Assembly: GCF_000204645.1 (NCBI RefSeq)
Contig: NC_015422.1
Span: 1,753,001-1,817,000 of the forward strand
Length of the DNA stretch: 64,000 nucleotides
Reading direction: 5' to 3'
Origin: Alicycliphilus denitrificans K601
Lineage (GTDB): Bacteria > Pseudomonadota > Gammaproteobacteria > Burkholderiales > Burkholderiaceae_C
Positions within the stretch are counted from its first letter, which is position 1; each line of letters starts with the position of its first letter. A program made the position numbers and the translations under genes. This document shows, piece by piece, positions 55,198 to 63,755 of the stretch. The notes under the pieces were generated by a model that saw only the letters and a program-made list of their open reading frames with translations, was not told the origin of the DNA and made no database searches.

Positions 55198-56721
55198 TCA
55201 GCTGACGATGCCCAGGTGCCAGGGCACGAACTCATTGTCGCCCAGGCCCAGCAGTTCGCTCTTGGTGGGCTCGCCGCTCGCGTGGCGCAGGATCTGCGCG
55301 AAGATGCGCTCGCCCATCTCGGGCACGGTGCATTCGCCATCGACGATCAGGCCGCAGTTGATGTCCATGTCCTCCTGCAGGCGCAGGTACATGGGCGTGT
55401 TGGTGGCCAGCTTGACCGTGGGCGCGGGCTTGCTGCCGAACATGGAGCCGCGCCCGGTGGTGAAGCAGATCATGTTGGCGCCGCTGGCGATCTGGCCCGT
55501 GGCGGCCACGGGATCGTAGCCGGGCGAGTCCATGAAGACGAAGCCGTTCTGCGTGATGGGCTCGGCGTATTCGTACACGGCCTGCAGCGGCGTGGTGCCG
55601 CCCTTCATGGCGCTGCCCAGCGATTTCTCGAAGATGTTGGCCAGGCCCCCGGCCTGGTTGCCGTGGCCCACCACGCCGTTGAACTGGGCGTTCTGGCCCG
55701 CGGCGTACTTCTCCCACCAGGCCAGGCGGTCCAGCAGCTTCTGGCCCACCTCGGGGCTGACGGCGCGGCGCGTGAGCATGAACTCCACGCCGTGGATCTC
55801 GGGCGTCTCGCTCAGGATGGCCGTGCCGCCGTGGCGCACCAGGATGTCCATGGCCGCGCCCAGGGCCGGGTTGGCGGTGATGCCCGAGAAACCGTCCGAG
55901 CCGCCGCACTCCAGCCCGATCTTCAGGTGGCTCGCACTCACCGTCTGGCGCCGCGCCTGGTTGGCGATGGGGAGCATCTCCTCGATGGCCGCGATGCCCG
56001 CCGCGATGGTGGCGCGCGTGCCGCCCATGTCCTGCATCACGAAGGTGCGCAGCAGCTGCCCCGGCTGCAGGCCCTGGGACTGCACCAGGGCATCGACCTG
56101 GTTGCGCTCGCAGCCCAGGCCCACGATGAGCGCGCCCGCCAGGTTGGGGTGGCGCGCGTAGCCCGCCAGCGTGCGGCGCAGCACGTCGAAATGCTCGCTG
56201 GGCGAGGACATGCCGCAGCCGCTGGTCTGCGCGAAGGCCACCACACCATCCACGTGGGGATAGGCCGCGAGCCGCTCGGGCGTGAAGTGCGCAGCGATGT
56301 GCCGGATCGCCGTGGCCGAGCAGTTCACCGACGACAGGATGCCGATGAAGTTGCGCGTGCCCACGCGGCCGTCCGCGCGCACGAAGCCCTTGAAGGTGGC
56401 GCGCCGGTCCTCGGGCACGTATTGCACGGGCCGCACGTCCGCGCCGAAGGCCGGGTCGCGGTAGTAGTCCACGATCTTCAGGTTGTGGCTGTGCACGTAG
56501 TCGCCCGGCTCCAGGTCGCGCGTGGCCACGCCGATCACGGTGTCGTACTTCTTCACCTGCTCGCCCTCGGCGATGCGGCGCGCGGCGATCTTGTGCCCCG
56601 CGGGCACCTGGGCGCGCGTGCGCACGCCCAGCTCGGGAATCTCCTGGCCCAGCGCCAGCGCCGTCTTGGCGACGAACACGTTGTCATTGGGGTGCAGGTG
56701 CAGCAGAGGGCCCATGGTCAT
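55198..56721 (-). CDS. garD: UxaA-family galactarate/altronate-type dehydratase
   Basis: This 507-residue protein has an N-terminal SAF domain (about residues 1-90) and a large dehydratase domain with GVVAFAQTSGCGM, LGCERNQVD, KIGLECGGSDGFSGITANP and GHGNQAGGLANIFEKSLGS. These are typical of galactarate (GarD) and altronate (UxaA) dehydratases, iron-dependent enzymes that give 2-keto-3-deoxy acids. The start at 56721 overlaps the Bug gene stop (ATGA). The length matches GarD-like enzymes, but closely related D-arabinarate or other aldarate dehydratases cannot be excluded. Confidence 0.87.
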   Translation of the reverse strand: MTMGPLLHLHPNDNVFVAKTALALGQEIPELGVRTRAQVPAGHKIAARRIAEGEQVKKYDTVIGVATRDLEPGDYVHSHNLKIVDYYRDPAFGADVRPVQYVPEDRRATFKGFVRADGRVGTRNFIGILSSVNCSATAIRHIAAHFTPERLAAYPHVDGVVAFAQTSGCGMSSPSEHFDVLRRTLAGYARHPNLAGALIVGLGCERNQVDALVQSQGLQPGQLLRTFVMQDMGGTRATIAAGIAAIEEMLPIANQARRQTVSASHLKIGLECGGSDGFSGITANPALGAAMDILVRHGGTAILSETPEIHGVEFMLTRRAVSPEVGQKLLDRLAWWEKYAAGQNAQFNGVVGHGNQAGGLANIFEKSLGSAMKGGTTPLQAVYEYAEPITQNGFVFMDSPGYDPVAATGQIASGANMICFTTGRGSMFGSKPAPTVKLATNTPMYLRLQEDMDINCGLIVDGECTVPEMGERIFAQILRHASGEPTKSELLGLGDNEFVPWHLGIVS

Positions 56722-57707
56722 GATTTCATCAGCTCGCGCAGCTTGAGCTTGTCGATCAGCACGGTTTCTTTCTGGTAGACCGCGTTCACGTATTTCTCGT
56801 AGTCGGGGCCGTCCAGGTACATGACCGGGGCGTCGATCCTGTCCGTCACGGCCTTGAACTCGTGGCTGGCCACGGCCTGCCTGAAGGCGTCGCGCAGCCT
56901 GGCCAGGATGGCCGGGTCCATGCCCTTGGGCGCGCCGATGCCGTTGGGCGCGTCCACCACCACGTTGTAGCCCAGCTCCTTGAGCGTGGGCACGTCCTTG
57001 AAGCGAGGCGTGCGCTGCTCGCCCCAGGTGGCCAGCAGGCGCAGCTTGCCGGCCTCCACGTGCGGCGCCCACGAGCTGGAGTCGGCCAGCGCGTCCACGT
57101 GGCCGCCCAGCACGCCCTGCAGCGCCTCGGCGCCGCCTTTGTAGGGCACGTGGTTGAACTGGACGCCCGCGGCCATGGCGAACTCCTCCATGCCCACGTG
57201 CGTGGCGCCGCCCACGCCCGCGTGGGCGTAGGTTACCTGGCCCGGCCTCGCCTTGGCGGCGGCCACGAGCTCCTGCAGCGTCTTGTACGGCGAGCTGGCC
57301 GGCACCGCGATACCGAAGGTCTGGCCCGAGGTGCGCGCGATGTAGGTGAAGTCCTTGCGCGGATCGGCGGCCAGCGTGCCGATCTGCGAGAAGCGCGTGA
57401 CCGAGATCGGGATCTGCCCGATGGTGTAGCCGTCGGCCTTGGCCGATGCCAGCGCCTTCGCGCCGATCATGCCCGAGGCGCCCGCGCGGTTCTCCACCGC
57501 GATCGCCTGGCCCAGCACGCGCGCGGCCACAGTGCACAGCGCGCGCATCGACTGGTCGGCCGTGCCGCCCGCGGGCCAGGGGCAGATGAAGGTGATGGGG
57601 CGCGCGGGCCATTCCTGCGCGAACAGGCGGGTGGAGCCGGTGGCGAGGGCGGCGGCGCCGAGCGCGCCGAAGATGAACTGGCGGCGTTCACTGCGTGGGG
57701 TCTGCAT
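56718..57707 (-). CDS. Bug-family tripartite tricarboxylate binding protein (3)
   Basis: This is a 329-residue periplasmic binding protein of the Bug family with a twin-arginine-like N-terminus (ERRQFIFGALGAAAL) and cleavage near FAQE. WPARPITFICPWPAGGTADQSMR and AVENRAGASG follow. It is the first gene of the operon with the dehydratase, semialdehyde dehydrogenase and aldolase, so it probably recognises the aldaric or keto acid degraded by them. No membrane partner is present in the window. Confidence 0.93.
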   Translation of the reverse strand: MQTPRSERRQFIFGALGAAALATGSTRLFAQEWPARPITFICPWPAGGTADQSMRALCTVAARVLGQAIAVENRAGASGMIGAKALASAKADGYTIGQIPISVTRFSQIGTLAADPRKDFTYIARTSGQTFGIAVPASSPYKTLQELVAAAKARPGQVTYAHAGVGGATHVGMEEFAMAAGVQFNHVPYKGGAEALQGVLGGHVDALADSSSWAPHVEAGKLRLLATWGEQRTPRFKDVPTLKELGYNVVVDAPNGIGAPKGMDPAILARLRDAFRQAVASHEFKAVTDRIDAPVMYLDGPDYEKYVNAVYQKETVLIDKLKLRELMKS

Positions 57708-57836
57708 GCGTGTCTCCTGTCGTGGGTTGCTGTCAGTCCGCCATTGTTGGATCCTGCTGCATAACAATCCAATGAAAATATGGACTTGCTTCATTGCTTG
57801 TGGGTTATGAAGCTCCCCGCGACGAAAGGCCCGGCG

Positions 57837-58769
57837 ATGGCACAGATAGACCGCGTACTGCGCAGCAACCTCAAGCTGCGCCACCTGCAGATGCTGGTGG
57901 CGCTGGACCAGTTCCGCCATCTGGGGCGGGCGGCGGAATTTCTGTCGGTCACGCAGCCGGCCGTCTCCAAGACGCTGGCCGAGATCGAGTCCATGTTCGG
58001 CCTGCCGCTGTTCGAGCGCTCCACGCGCGGCACCGAGCCCACGGCCGCGGGCGCGAGCGTGGTGCGCTTCGCGCGCTCGGTGCTCGCCGGCTACGACCGC
58101 ACGCGCGACGAGATCGCCGCAGAGGCCAGCGGCGCCAGCGGGCGCACCAGCGTGGGCGCCATGGTGTCGGCCACGCCCGTGCTGCTGGCGCAGGCCGTGC
58201 AGCGGCTCAAGGCGCGCTCGCACCGCACCACGGTGCTCATCGAGGAGGGCGACCTCGCGCGCCTTTTGCCCAAGCTGCGCCTGGGCGAGCTGGACTTGTT
58301 CGTGGGCCGCCTGGAGCCCGGCTACGCCTCGCCCGACCTGGAGACCGAGCCGCTCTACGACGACCCCATGGTGGCAGTGGCGCGGCCCGGCCACGCGCTC
58401 GCGCGCAGGCGCGCCGTGCAGTGGGCCGACCTGGCCGGGCAGCCCTGCGTGATGCCCCCGCCCTGGGCCTCGCTGCGCGTGAAGCTGGAGCAGCAGTTCT
58501 TCGCCCACGGCTTGCACCCGCCCGCGGACATCGTCGAATCGGCCTCGTTCCTGTCGCAGATCACCTTCCTGCACCAGCGCGGCGCGGTGGCCTTCATGGC
58601 GCGCACGGTGGCTCGGCATTTCGCGCAGCAGGGCATGCTGGCGGTGCTGAGGCTGCCCGTGCAGGTCGCGCTCCCGCCCGTGGGACTGATCACACTGCGC
58701 GGGCAACGGGTGACGCCGGTGACGGGGCTGCTGGTGGAGAGCCTGAGAGAAGTGGGAAAAACGGCGTAA
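57837..58769 (+). CDS. LysR-family transcriptional regulator (PcaQ/GbpR-like)
   Basis: This is a LysR regulator of 310 residues from the ATG at 57837, with 57807 possible (10 more residues). It has the winged helix (HLGRAAEFLSVTQPAVSKTLAEIESMFGLPLFERS) and an effector domain resembling the sugar/aromatic-acid-sensing PcaQ/GbpR group. It is divergent from the Bug/dehydratase operon across about 130 bases containing AT-rich words (CATAACAATCCAATG), so it most likely controls that operon. It almost abuts the convergent patatin gene. Confidence 0.92.
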   Translation: MAQIDRVLRSNLKLRHLQMLVALDQFRHLGRAAEFLSVTQPAVSKTLAEIESMFGLPLFERSTRGTEPTAAGASVVRFARSVLAGYDRTRDEIAAEASGASGRTSVGAMVSATPVLLAQAVQRLKARSHRTTVLIEEGDLARLLPKLRLGELDLFVGRLEPGYASPDLETEPLYDDPMVAVARPGHALARRRAVQWADLAGQPCVMPPPWASLRVKLEQQFFAHGLHPPADIVESASFLSQITFLHQRGAVAFMARTVARHFAQQGMLAVLRLPVQVALPPVGLITLRGQRVTPVTGLLVESLREVGKTA

Positions 58770-58770
58770 A

Positions 58771-59790
58771 TCAGGGCGCGGCGCAGGAGTTGTCGAGCCC
58801 CGCCATCCCCGCCAGCTTCCGCAGGCGCGAACGGTTGTTCAGGCAGGCCTCGCGCTGGGCGTCGAGCGCCTTTTGCTGCGCCAGGCGCGTGGCCTGCGCG
58901 CGCTCCGCCTGCACCTGGGCGATGCGCTCGCGGATCTGCGCCATGGCGGCCAGCGCGGCCTTTTCACCCTCCACGATGGCGCTGGCGCGCTGGCTGAAGT
59001 CCGCCGGGCCGATGTCCAGCACCTTCGGGCGAATGACCACGTCGGCGCGCGCCAGCTCGGCCTGGCCCAGCTTCTGGCCCATGATGGCGATGGACTGGCC
59101 CAGCGCCCCCAGCAGGTGTTCCGGCGCCTTGCCACGGGCCTTGTTGGAGATGTCCACGGCGATCACCACGTCGGCGCCCAATTGGCGCGCCGCATCCACG
59201 GGCACGGGGCTGACGATGCCGCCATCGACGTAGTGGTACTTGCCGATGGCCACGGGCTGGAAAACGCCCGGGATGCTGCTGGACGCGCGCACCGCCTGGC
59301 CCGTGTTGCCGCGCGCGAACACGGTGCGCTCGCCGTCCTCCAGCCGCGTGGCCACGGCCACGAAGGGCTTGGCCAGCTGCTCCAGGGGCTTGCGGCGCAC
59401 CTGCTCGTTCACATAGTCCTCGAGCTTCTGGCCCTGCACCAGCCCGCCGGAGGACAGCTGCAGGTCGCGGATCCTGGTCTCATCCAGGGCCACGGCCTTT
59501 TCCTGCAGCTCGAAGGCATCCATGCCGCTCGCATACAGCGCGCCGACCACGCTGCCCGCGCTGGTGCCCGCCACCACGGCGGGCGCCAGGCCATTGGCCT
59601 CCAGCATCTTGATGACGCCGATGTGCGCGAAGCCCTTGGCCGCGCCGCCGCCGAGGGCGACGCCGATCCTGACAGGCTCGGCCGCGGCCTGCGCGGGCGC
59701 CGCGCTCTTGCCCGGCGGGGCGCTGCCGCACGCGGCCAGACCGGCCAGACCCAGATAAGCCAACGGGCGCCAGAGGACTGCCATGCGCAT
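58771..59790 (-). CDS. Patatin-like phospholipase, lipoprotein
   Basis: This protein of about 339 residues (starting at 59790; an upstream ATG at 59811 adds seven) has a lipobox LGLAGLAACGS, so it should be lipid-anchored. The patatin domain has the oxyanion-hole motif GGGAAKG, the nucleophile motif GTSAG and the Asp of VDGG, forming the Ser-Asp dyad. The C-terminal part is a charged helix (about residues 270-330). Such proteins hydrolyse acyl esters of lipids, and a role at the inner face of the outer membrane is likely for this lipoprotein. Confidence 0.92.
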   Translation of the reverse strand: MRMAVLWRPLAYLGLAGLAACGSAPPGKSAAPAQAAAEPVRIGVALGGGAAKGFAHIGVIKMLEANGLAPAVVAGTSAGSVVGALYASGMDAFELQEKAVALDETRIRDLQLSSGGLVQGQKLEDYVNEQVRRKPLEQLAKPFVAVATRLEDGERTVFARGNTGQAVRASSSIPGVFQPVAIGKYHYVDGGIVSPVPVDAARQLGADVVIAVDISNKARGKAPEHLLGALGQSIAIMGQKLGQAELARADVVIRPKVLDIGPADFSQRASAIVEGEKAALAAMAQIRERIAQVQAERAQATRLAQQKALDAQREACLNNRSRLRKLAGMAGLDNSCAAP

Positions 59791-59811
59791 GCCAAGAATT
59801 CCTGCATTCAT

Positions 59812-59961
59812 CGGGGCGGGGAGTATAGGGCGGGTGCCCCGCCTGCCTGCAGGTAGTGCCGTCGCGCTGCAGAAAGTTCAATAAAAATAGCCGCCAGCGC
59901 TTTATCAGAAAGCGCCGGCAGCTATCGAATGAAGAGCGGGCGCGACTGGTGCGCGGGGCGC
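59812..59961. other. Gap between the tartrate/D-malate dehydrogenase and the patatin gene
   Basis: The 150 bases contain the terminator hairpin (59887-59925) and the upstream region of the patatin gene. No gene is seen. Confidence 0.5.
59880..59925 (-). terminator. Terminator hairpin of the tartrate/D-malate dehydrogenase gene (family-typical repeat)
   Basis: ATAGCCGCCAGCGCTTT (59887-59903) pairs over 17 positions with AAAGCGCCGGCAGCTAT (59909-59925), two of them G-T type. On the minus strand the stem is followed by TTTTTATTG, a plausible intrinsic terminator 36 bases after the stop. It is the best-preserved of the dispersed hairpin repeats in the window. Confidence 0.75.
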
Positions 59962-61053
59962 TCAGCCCTTGGCGATCAGGGCCGCTATGGCCTCGCCCAC
60001 CTGCTGGGTGCTGGCTTGGCCGCCCAGGTCCGGCGTGCGCGGGCCGCTCCTGATGACCTCCTCGATCGCCGCCACGATGGCGTCGTGCGCCTGCCGGCCC
60101 GCGCCCTGGCCCTGGGCCAGGAAGTCCAGCATCAGCGCGCCGGACCAGATCATGGCGATCGGGTTGGCGATGTTCTTGCCATAGATGTCGGGCGCCGAGC
60201 CGTGCACGGGCTCGAACAGGCTGGGGAAGCCGCGCTCGGGGTTTAGGTTGGCCGAAGGCGCCAGGCCGATGGTGCCGGTGGTGGCGGGCCCCAGGTCGGA
60301 GAGGATGTCGCCGAACAGGTTGGTGGCGGCCACCACGTCGAAGCGGCCCGGCTGCAGCACGAAGCGCGCGGTGAGGATGTCGATGTGCTGCTTGTCGAGC
60401 GTGACGCCGGGATACTGCCTGGCCACTTCCTCGGCGCGCTGGTCCCACCAGGGCATGCTGATGGCGATGCCGTTGCTCTTGGTGGCCAGGGTCACGTGCT
60501 TGCGCGGGCGGCTCTGCGCGAGGTCGAAGGCGAACTTGAGCAGGCGCTCGGCGCCCTTGCGCGAGTAGACCGATTCCTGGATCACGATCTCGCGGTCCGT
60601 GCCCTCGTACATGATGCCGCCGAGCGACGTGTACTCGCCCTCGGTGTTCTCGCGCACCACGTAGTAGTCGATGTCGCCGGGCTTGCGGCCGGCCAGCGGG
60701 CAGGGCACGCCCTCGAACAGGCGCACGGGGCGCAGGTTGATGTACTGGTCGAATTCGCGGCGGAACTTGAGGAGGGACCCCCACAGCGATACGTGGTCGG
60801 GCACGGTGGCGGGCCAGCCCACGGCGCCGAAGAAGATGGCGTCCATGTCTTGGAGCTGGGCCTTCCAGTCGTCCGGCATCATCTGGCCGTGCTGGGCGTA
60901 GTAGTCGCAGCTGGCCCATTCGAAGTGGTGGATATCCAGCGCCAGGCCGAAGCGCTGGGCGGCGGCCTGCACGGCGCGCAGGCCTTCGGGCATGACCTCC
61001 TTGCCGATGCCGTCGCCGGGCAGCACGGCGATCTTGTATGTGCGTTGTTGCAT
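59962..61053 (-). CDS. ttuC: Tartrate dehydrogenase/decarboxylase (D-malate dehydrogenase type)
   Basis: This 363-residue beta-decarboxylating dehydrogenase related to isopropylmalate dehydrogenase has YKIAVLPGDGIGKEVMPEG at the N-terminus. The RPVRLFEG and VVRENTEGEYTSLGG segments, typical of the tartrate/D-malate group, follow. The metal-binding ATNLFGDILSDL aspartates and the coenzyme region EPVHGSAPDIYGKNIANP are also present. It oxidises D-malate or tartrates with NAD and Mn2+. The start at 61053 (MQQRTYKI) is preceded by GGAGAACC. A divergent LysR gene faces it across about 90 bases. Confidence 0.93.
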   Translation of the reverse strand: MQQRTYKIAVLPGDGIGKEVMPEGLRAVQAAAQRFGLALDIHHFEWASCDYYAQHGQMMPDDWKAQLQDMDAIFFGAVGWPATVPDHVSLWGSLLKFRREFDQYINLRPVRLFEGVPCPLAGRKPGDIDYYVVRENTEGEYTSLGGIMYEGTDREIVIQESVYSRKGAERLLKFAFDLAQSRPRKHVTLATKSNGIAISMPWWDQRAEEVARQYPGVTLDKQHIDILTARFVLQPGRFDVVAATNLFGDILSDLGPATTGTIGLAPSANLNPERGFPSLFEPVHGSAPDIYGKNIANPIAMIWSGALMLDFLAQGQGAGRQAHDAIVAAIEEVIRSGPRTPDLGGQASTQQVGEAIAALIAKG

Positions 61054-61144
61054 GGTGGGTTCTCCAGGAAATGTTGGCCGCCATTGTTTACTGATGACGG
61101 GATCCATACAATGCGCGCTTCCGTGGTTCCACCATTCACGAACT

Positions 61145-62050
61145 GTGCAGAAAATACCGCCGACCGACGACTTGCGCGTCTTCTGCACCGTGGTGCGCAA
61201 GGCGGGCTTTGCCGCGGCGGCGCAGGAGCTGGCGGCATCGCCCGCCTACGTGAGCAAGCGCATCCGCCTGCTGGAGCAGGAACTGGGCGTGCCGCTGCTG
61301 CACCGCACCACGCGCCGCGTGGCCGTCACGGACCAGGGCGAGCGCGTGTTCCACTGGGCGCAGCGCATCCTCGACGACATGGACCAGCTCCTGCAGGAGG
61401 TGGCCGTCACGCGCCGCGAGCCGCGCGGGCTGCTGCGCGTGTCCAGCAGCTTCGGCTTCGGGCGCAACGTGGTCGCGCCCATGCTCTCGCGCTTGGTGCA
61501 GCGGCACCCGGGCCTGCAGGTGCGGCTGGAGGTGTTCGACCGCCTCGTGGACGTGGCGGGCGAGGGCTTCGACCTGGACGTGCGCGTGGGCGACGAGATC
61601 GCGCCGCACCTCATCGCGCGGCGCCTGGCCGACAACCACCGCGTGCTGTGCGCCGCGCCGGGCTACCTCGCGCGCCGGGGCACGCCGCGCAGCCCGGCCG
61701 AACTGCCCGCGCACGATTGCCTGGTCATCAAGGAGCGCGACCACCCGTTCGGCGTGTGGCGGCTGCGCGCGGGCGCCGTGGAGCAGTCGGTGAAGGTGAC
61801 GGGGCCGCTGTCGGCCAACAACGGCGAGATGGTGGTGCAGTGGGCCGTGGACGGCTGCGGCATCGCGCTGCGCTCGCTCTGGGACGTGGGCGCCCACCTG
61901 GAGGCCGGGCGCCTAGTGCAGGTGCTGCCCGAGTGGCGCCAGGAGGCCAACATCTGGGCCGTCTACCCCACGCCGCTGGAGCGCTCGGCCAAGGTGCGGG
62001 TGTGCGTGGAATTCCTGCAGGAGTACTTCGGACGGCAGCGCCCCTGGTAG
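61145..62050 (+). CDS. LysR-family transcriptional regulator (DmlR-like)
   Basis: This is a 301-residue LysR protein of the DmlR/CrgA type. The winged helix (AAAAQELAASPAYVSKRIRLLEQELG) has the PAYVSKRI variant characteristic of this branch. The start is probably the GTG at 61145 (VQKIPPTDDLRVF), because in-frame ATGs upstream lie within the divergent gene. It is divergent from the tartrate/D-malate dehydrogenase gene and would regulate it, as DmlR regulates dmlA in E. coli. Confidence 0.9.
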   Translation: MQKIPPTDDLRVFCTVVRKAGFAAAAQELAASPAYVSKRIRLLEQELGVPLLHRTTRRVAVTDQGERVFHWAQRILDDMDQLLQEVAVTRREPRGLLRVSSSFGFGRNVVAPMLSRLVQRHPGLQVRLEVFDRLVDVAGEGFDLDVRVGDEIAPHLIARRLADNHRVLCAAPGYLARRGTPRSPAELPAHDCLVIKERDHPFGVWRLRAGAVEQSVKVTGPLSANNGEMVVQWAVDGCGIALRSLWDVGAHLEAGRLVQVLPEWRQEANIWAVYPTPLERSAKVRVCVEFLQEYFGRQRPW

Positions 62051-62066
62051 GGCCTGTTGTCCCGCC

Positions 62067-63068
62067 TCAGCCCCCGCGCACCATCTGCACGATCCTGGCG
62101 GTGTTCAGCCCGCGCGCCATCTCCTGCATCTGCGGCAGGTACTGCGCCTGCAGCTGGCGGCCGTCGGCCATCACGTGCTGGTAGGCGTCGCGCAGCATCT
62201 GCGTGCCCAGCGTGCGGCCGCCGGCGTAGTACTGGTTGGCGACATGGCCGAGCGCGTAGGTGGCGGCGAAGCTCATGCCGCTGCTCACCGCCTGGCGGCC
62301 CAGCCCGCCGAGCAGGCCCCCGCCCACTTTGCCCAGCAGGCCGCCGAGCAGCTTGCGGCCCGCCTGCTCCAGATACTGCGAGGTCAGGCCCACGCCCAGG
62401 GTGGCCAGCAGGTCCTTGATATGGCCGCTGTCCAGCTCGTAGCCGTAGCTCTGGCCGATCTGGTAGACCAGCCGCATCTGCAGCGGGATGATGGCCAGCG
62501 TGGACAGGTTCTCGGGCAGCAGCTCGATGGCACCGTTGAGCATGGCCGCGTTGAGGATCTTGCGGTCCATCTCCGCTGCGGGCAGCGTGCCCGGGCGGCG
62601 CTGCGCGGCCGTGCCCGGCAGCGCATCGACCGCGGCGGGGTGTGGCGCGGCCTGGCCCGCCGCGGCCGCCTCCGGCAGCGCCGCGGACGGCGCCCCTAGC
62701 GGCGCCGTTGCCAGCGCGTCGGCCTGCGCGGCGAACTCCGCCGGCGCCTGGCCCAGCGCCTCGCGCAGCCGGGCCAGGAAGGCCTGCTCTGCCGCGCTGG
62801 TCTGGCCGTCGGCCTCGCACACGCACACGGCCATTTCGTAGGCCAGCTGGCGCGCCTCGCTGCTGGAGAGCCTCGGCACCACGTCGGCCAGCTGGATCCG
62901 GCGCATCAGCACCTCCTGGTACAGGCCGGGCAGGTTGACCTGCTGGTCCTGCGCCAGCCCTTGCGCCACCTGGCGGATCTGCTCGCGCTCGCGGTCGTGC
63001 TTGTCGCCGTCGGCATAGGCGGCCAGCAGGCAGATGGTGAGGACGGCGCGGATTTCTTCGGTGTTCAT
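62067..63068 (-). CDS. TerB-like/DUF697 protein
   Basis: This 333-residue protein starts MNTEEIRAVLTICLLAAYADGD, an acidic TerB-like helical module (about residues 1-130, with a second VCVCEADGQTSAAEQAFLARLREAL half). An Ala/Pro-rich linker follows (about 130-170). Then comes a DUF697-type domain with IIPLQMRLVYQIGQSYGYELDSGHIKDLLATLG and two Gly-rich hydrophobic segments (KLLGGLLGKVGGGLLGGLG). The last part suggests membrane association. The role is unknown; TerB modules are linked to stress and metal response. It follows the response-regulator relic on the same strand. Confidence 0.85.
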   Translation of the reverse strand: MNTEEIRAVLTICLLAAYADGDKHDREREQIRQVAQGLAQDQQVNLPGLYQEVLMRRIQLADVVPRLSSSEARQLAYEMAVCVCEADGQTSAAEQAFLARLREALGQAPAEFAAQADALATAPLGAPSAALPEAAAAGQAAPHPAAVDALPGTAAQRRPGTLPAAEMDRKILNAAMLNGAIELLPENLSTLAIIPLQMRLVYQIGQSYGYELDSGHIKDLLATLGVGLTSQYLEQAGRKLLGGLLGKVGGGLLGGLGRQAVSSGMSFAATYALGHVANQYYAGGRTLGTQMLRDAYQHVMADGRQLQAQYLPQMQEMARGLNTARIVQMVRGG

Positions 63069-63136
63069 CGGCTTCCTTGTCGAATGGGGTGAATGGGCAG
63101 ATCTTCCGATCCGCCCGTGGCGTCCATGTTCCCCTC

Positions 63137-63277
63137 TCAGAGCAGCAGGATCACGCGGTCCACCTCGAGGTCCACGGTCTCGCGCGCCAGAGGCTCGGCC
63201 TGCGGCTCCAGCAGCCCCAGCGCGGGCCAGGCCAGGTTCTCGGCCATCTCCTTCAGCAGCTCCAGGCGCTCCTCCAT
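63137..63277 (-). other. Possible short frame downstream of the response-regulator relic
   Basis: A 46-codon frame (MEERLELLKEMAENLAWPAL onward, ending EVDRVILLL) lies between the relic and the TerB-like gene. It has an amphipathic helix and a clean stop but no recognisable family. It could be a small protein or part of the decayed gene read after a frameshift. Confidence 0.3.
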
Positions 63278-63548
63278 CGGCCCGGACCGTGGCCTGCTCC
63301 TCGCGCCGCGCATGGGGGAGAAAGGCTGCGGCCGGCGTGTTCTCGCCGCGCAGGGCCCGCAGCACGGCGTCGCCATCGAGGCCGTACAGGCCCCGGTCCA
63401 GCAGCACGCACTAATATGCATGCGTGGCCAGCGCGGCGGCGGCTTGGTCCCCGCGCCGCAGCCAGTCCACCGCGTAGCCGTCCATCTGCAGCCACGACTG
63501 CAGGGAACTGCCCAGCGAAGAATCGTCTTCGATCAGGAGGATGCGCAT
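63270..63548 (-). pseudogene. Relic of an OmpR-type two-component response regulator
   Basis: From the ATG at 63548 the translation MRILLIEDDSSLGSSLQSWL matches the start of a QseB/PmrA-like receiver domain, with the acidic pair and DGYAVDWLRRGDQA intact. At codon 46 there is a TAG (63411-63413). The same frame then continues CVLLDRGLYGLDGDAVLRALRG, which includes the phospho-acceptor Asp. After about ENTP the similarity fades and no DNA-binding domain follows. The usual proline after the DRGL motif is replaced by Tyr. This is a nonsense-mutated, truncated gene. No partner kinase is visible. Confidence 0.75.
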
Positions 63549-63755
63549 GCGCGGAGCCTACGGTGGAAAGATGAAGCGGAGCTAATGGCTTCGCCCAGGC
63601 CGTGGGCGATGAACATCTTCAGAATTTCATCAGCCCTTTAAAGCCTTCAACCGGTCCGTTTGCGGAATGTTGACGGGCCGCCGCATTGTTGGCCCTGCAA
63701 AGCGTGCTATCGGATATAAATCATGGATCGTAACCCTCAGACACATACCTTCGAT
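63549..63755. other. Intergenic region before the HU gene
   Basis: About 200 bases, AT-richer towards the HU gene, hold that gene's promoter. The segment GTGCTATCGGATATAAATCATGG at 63703-63725 includes a TATAAAT-like -10 sequence (63714-63720). An in-frame ATG at 63723 precedes the usual HU start by 11 codons. No other feature is seen. Confidence 0.4.
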
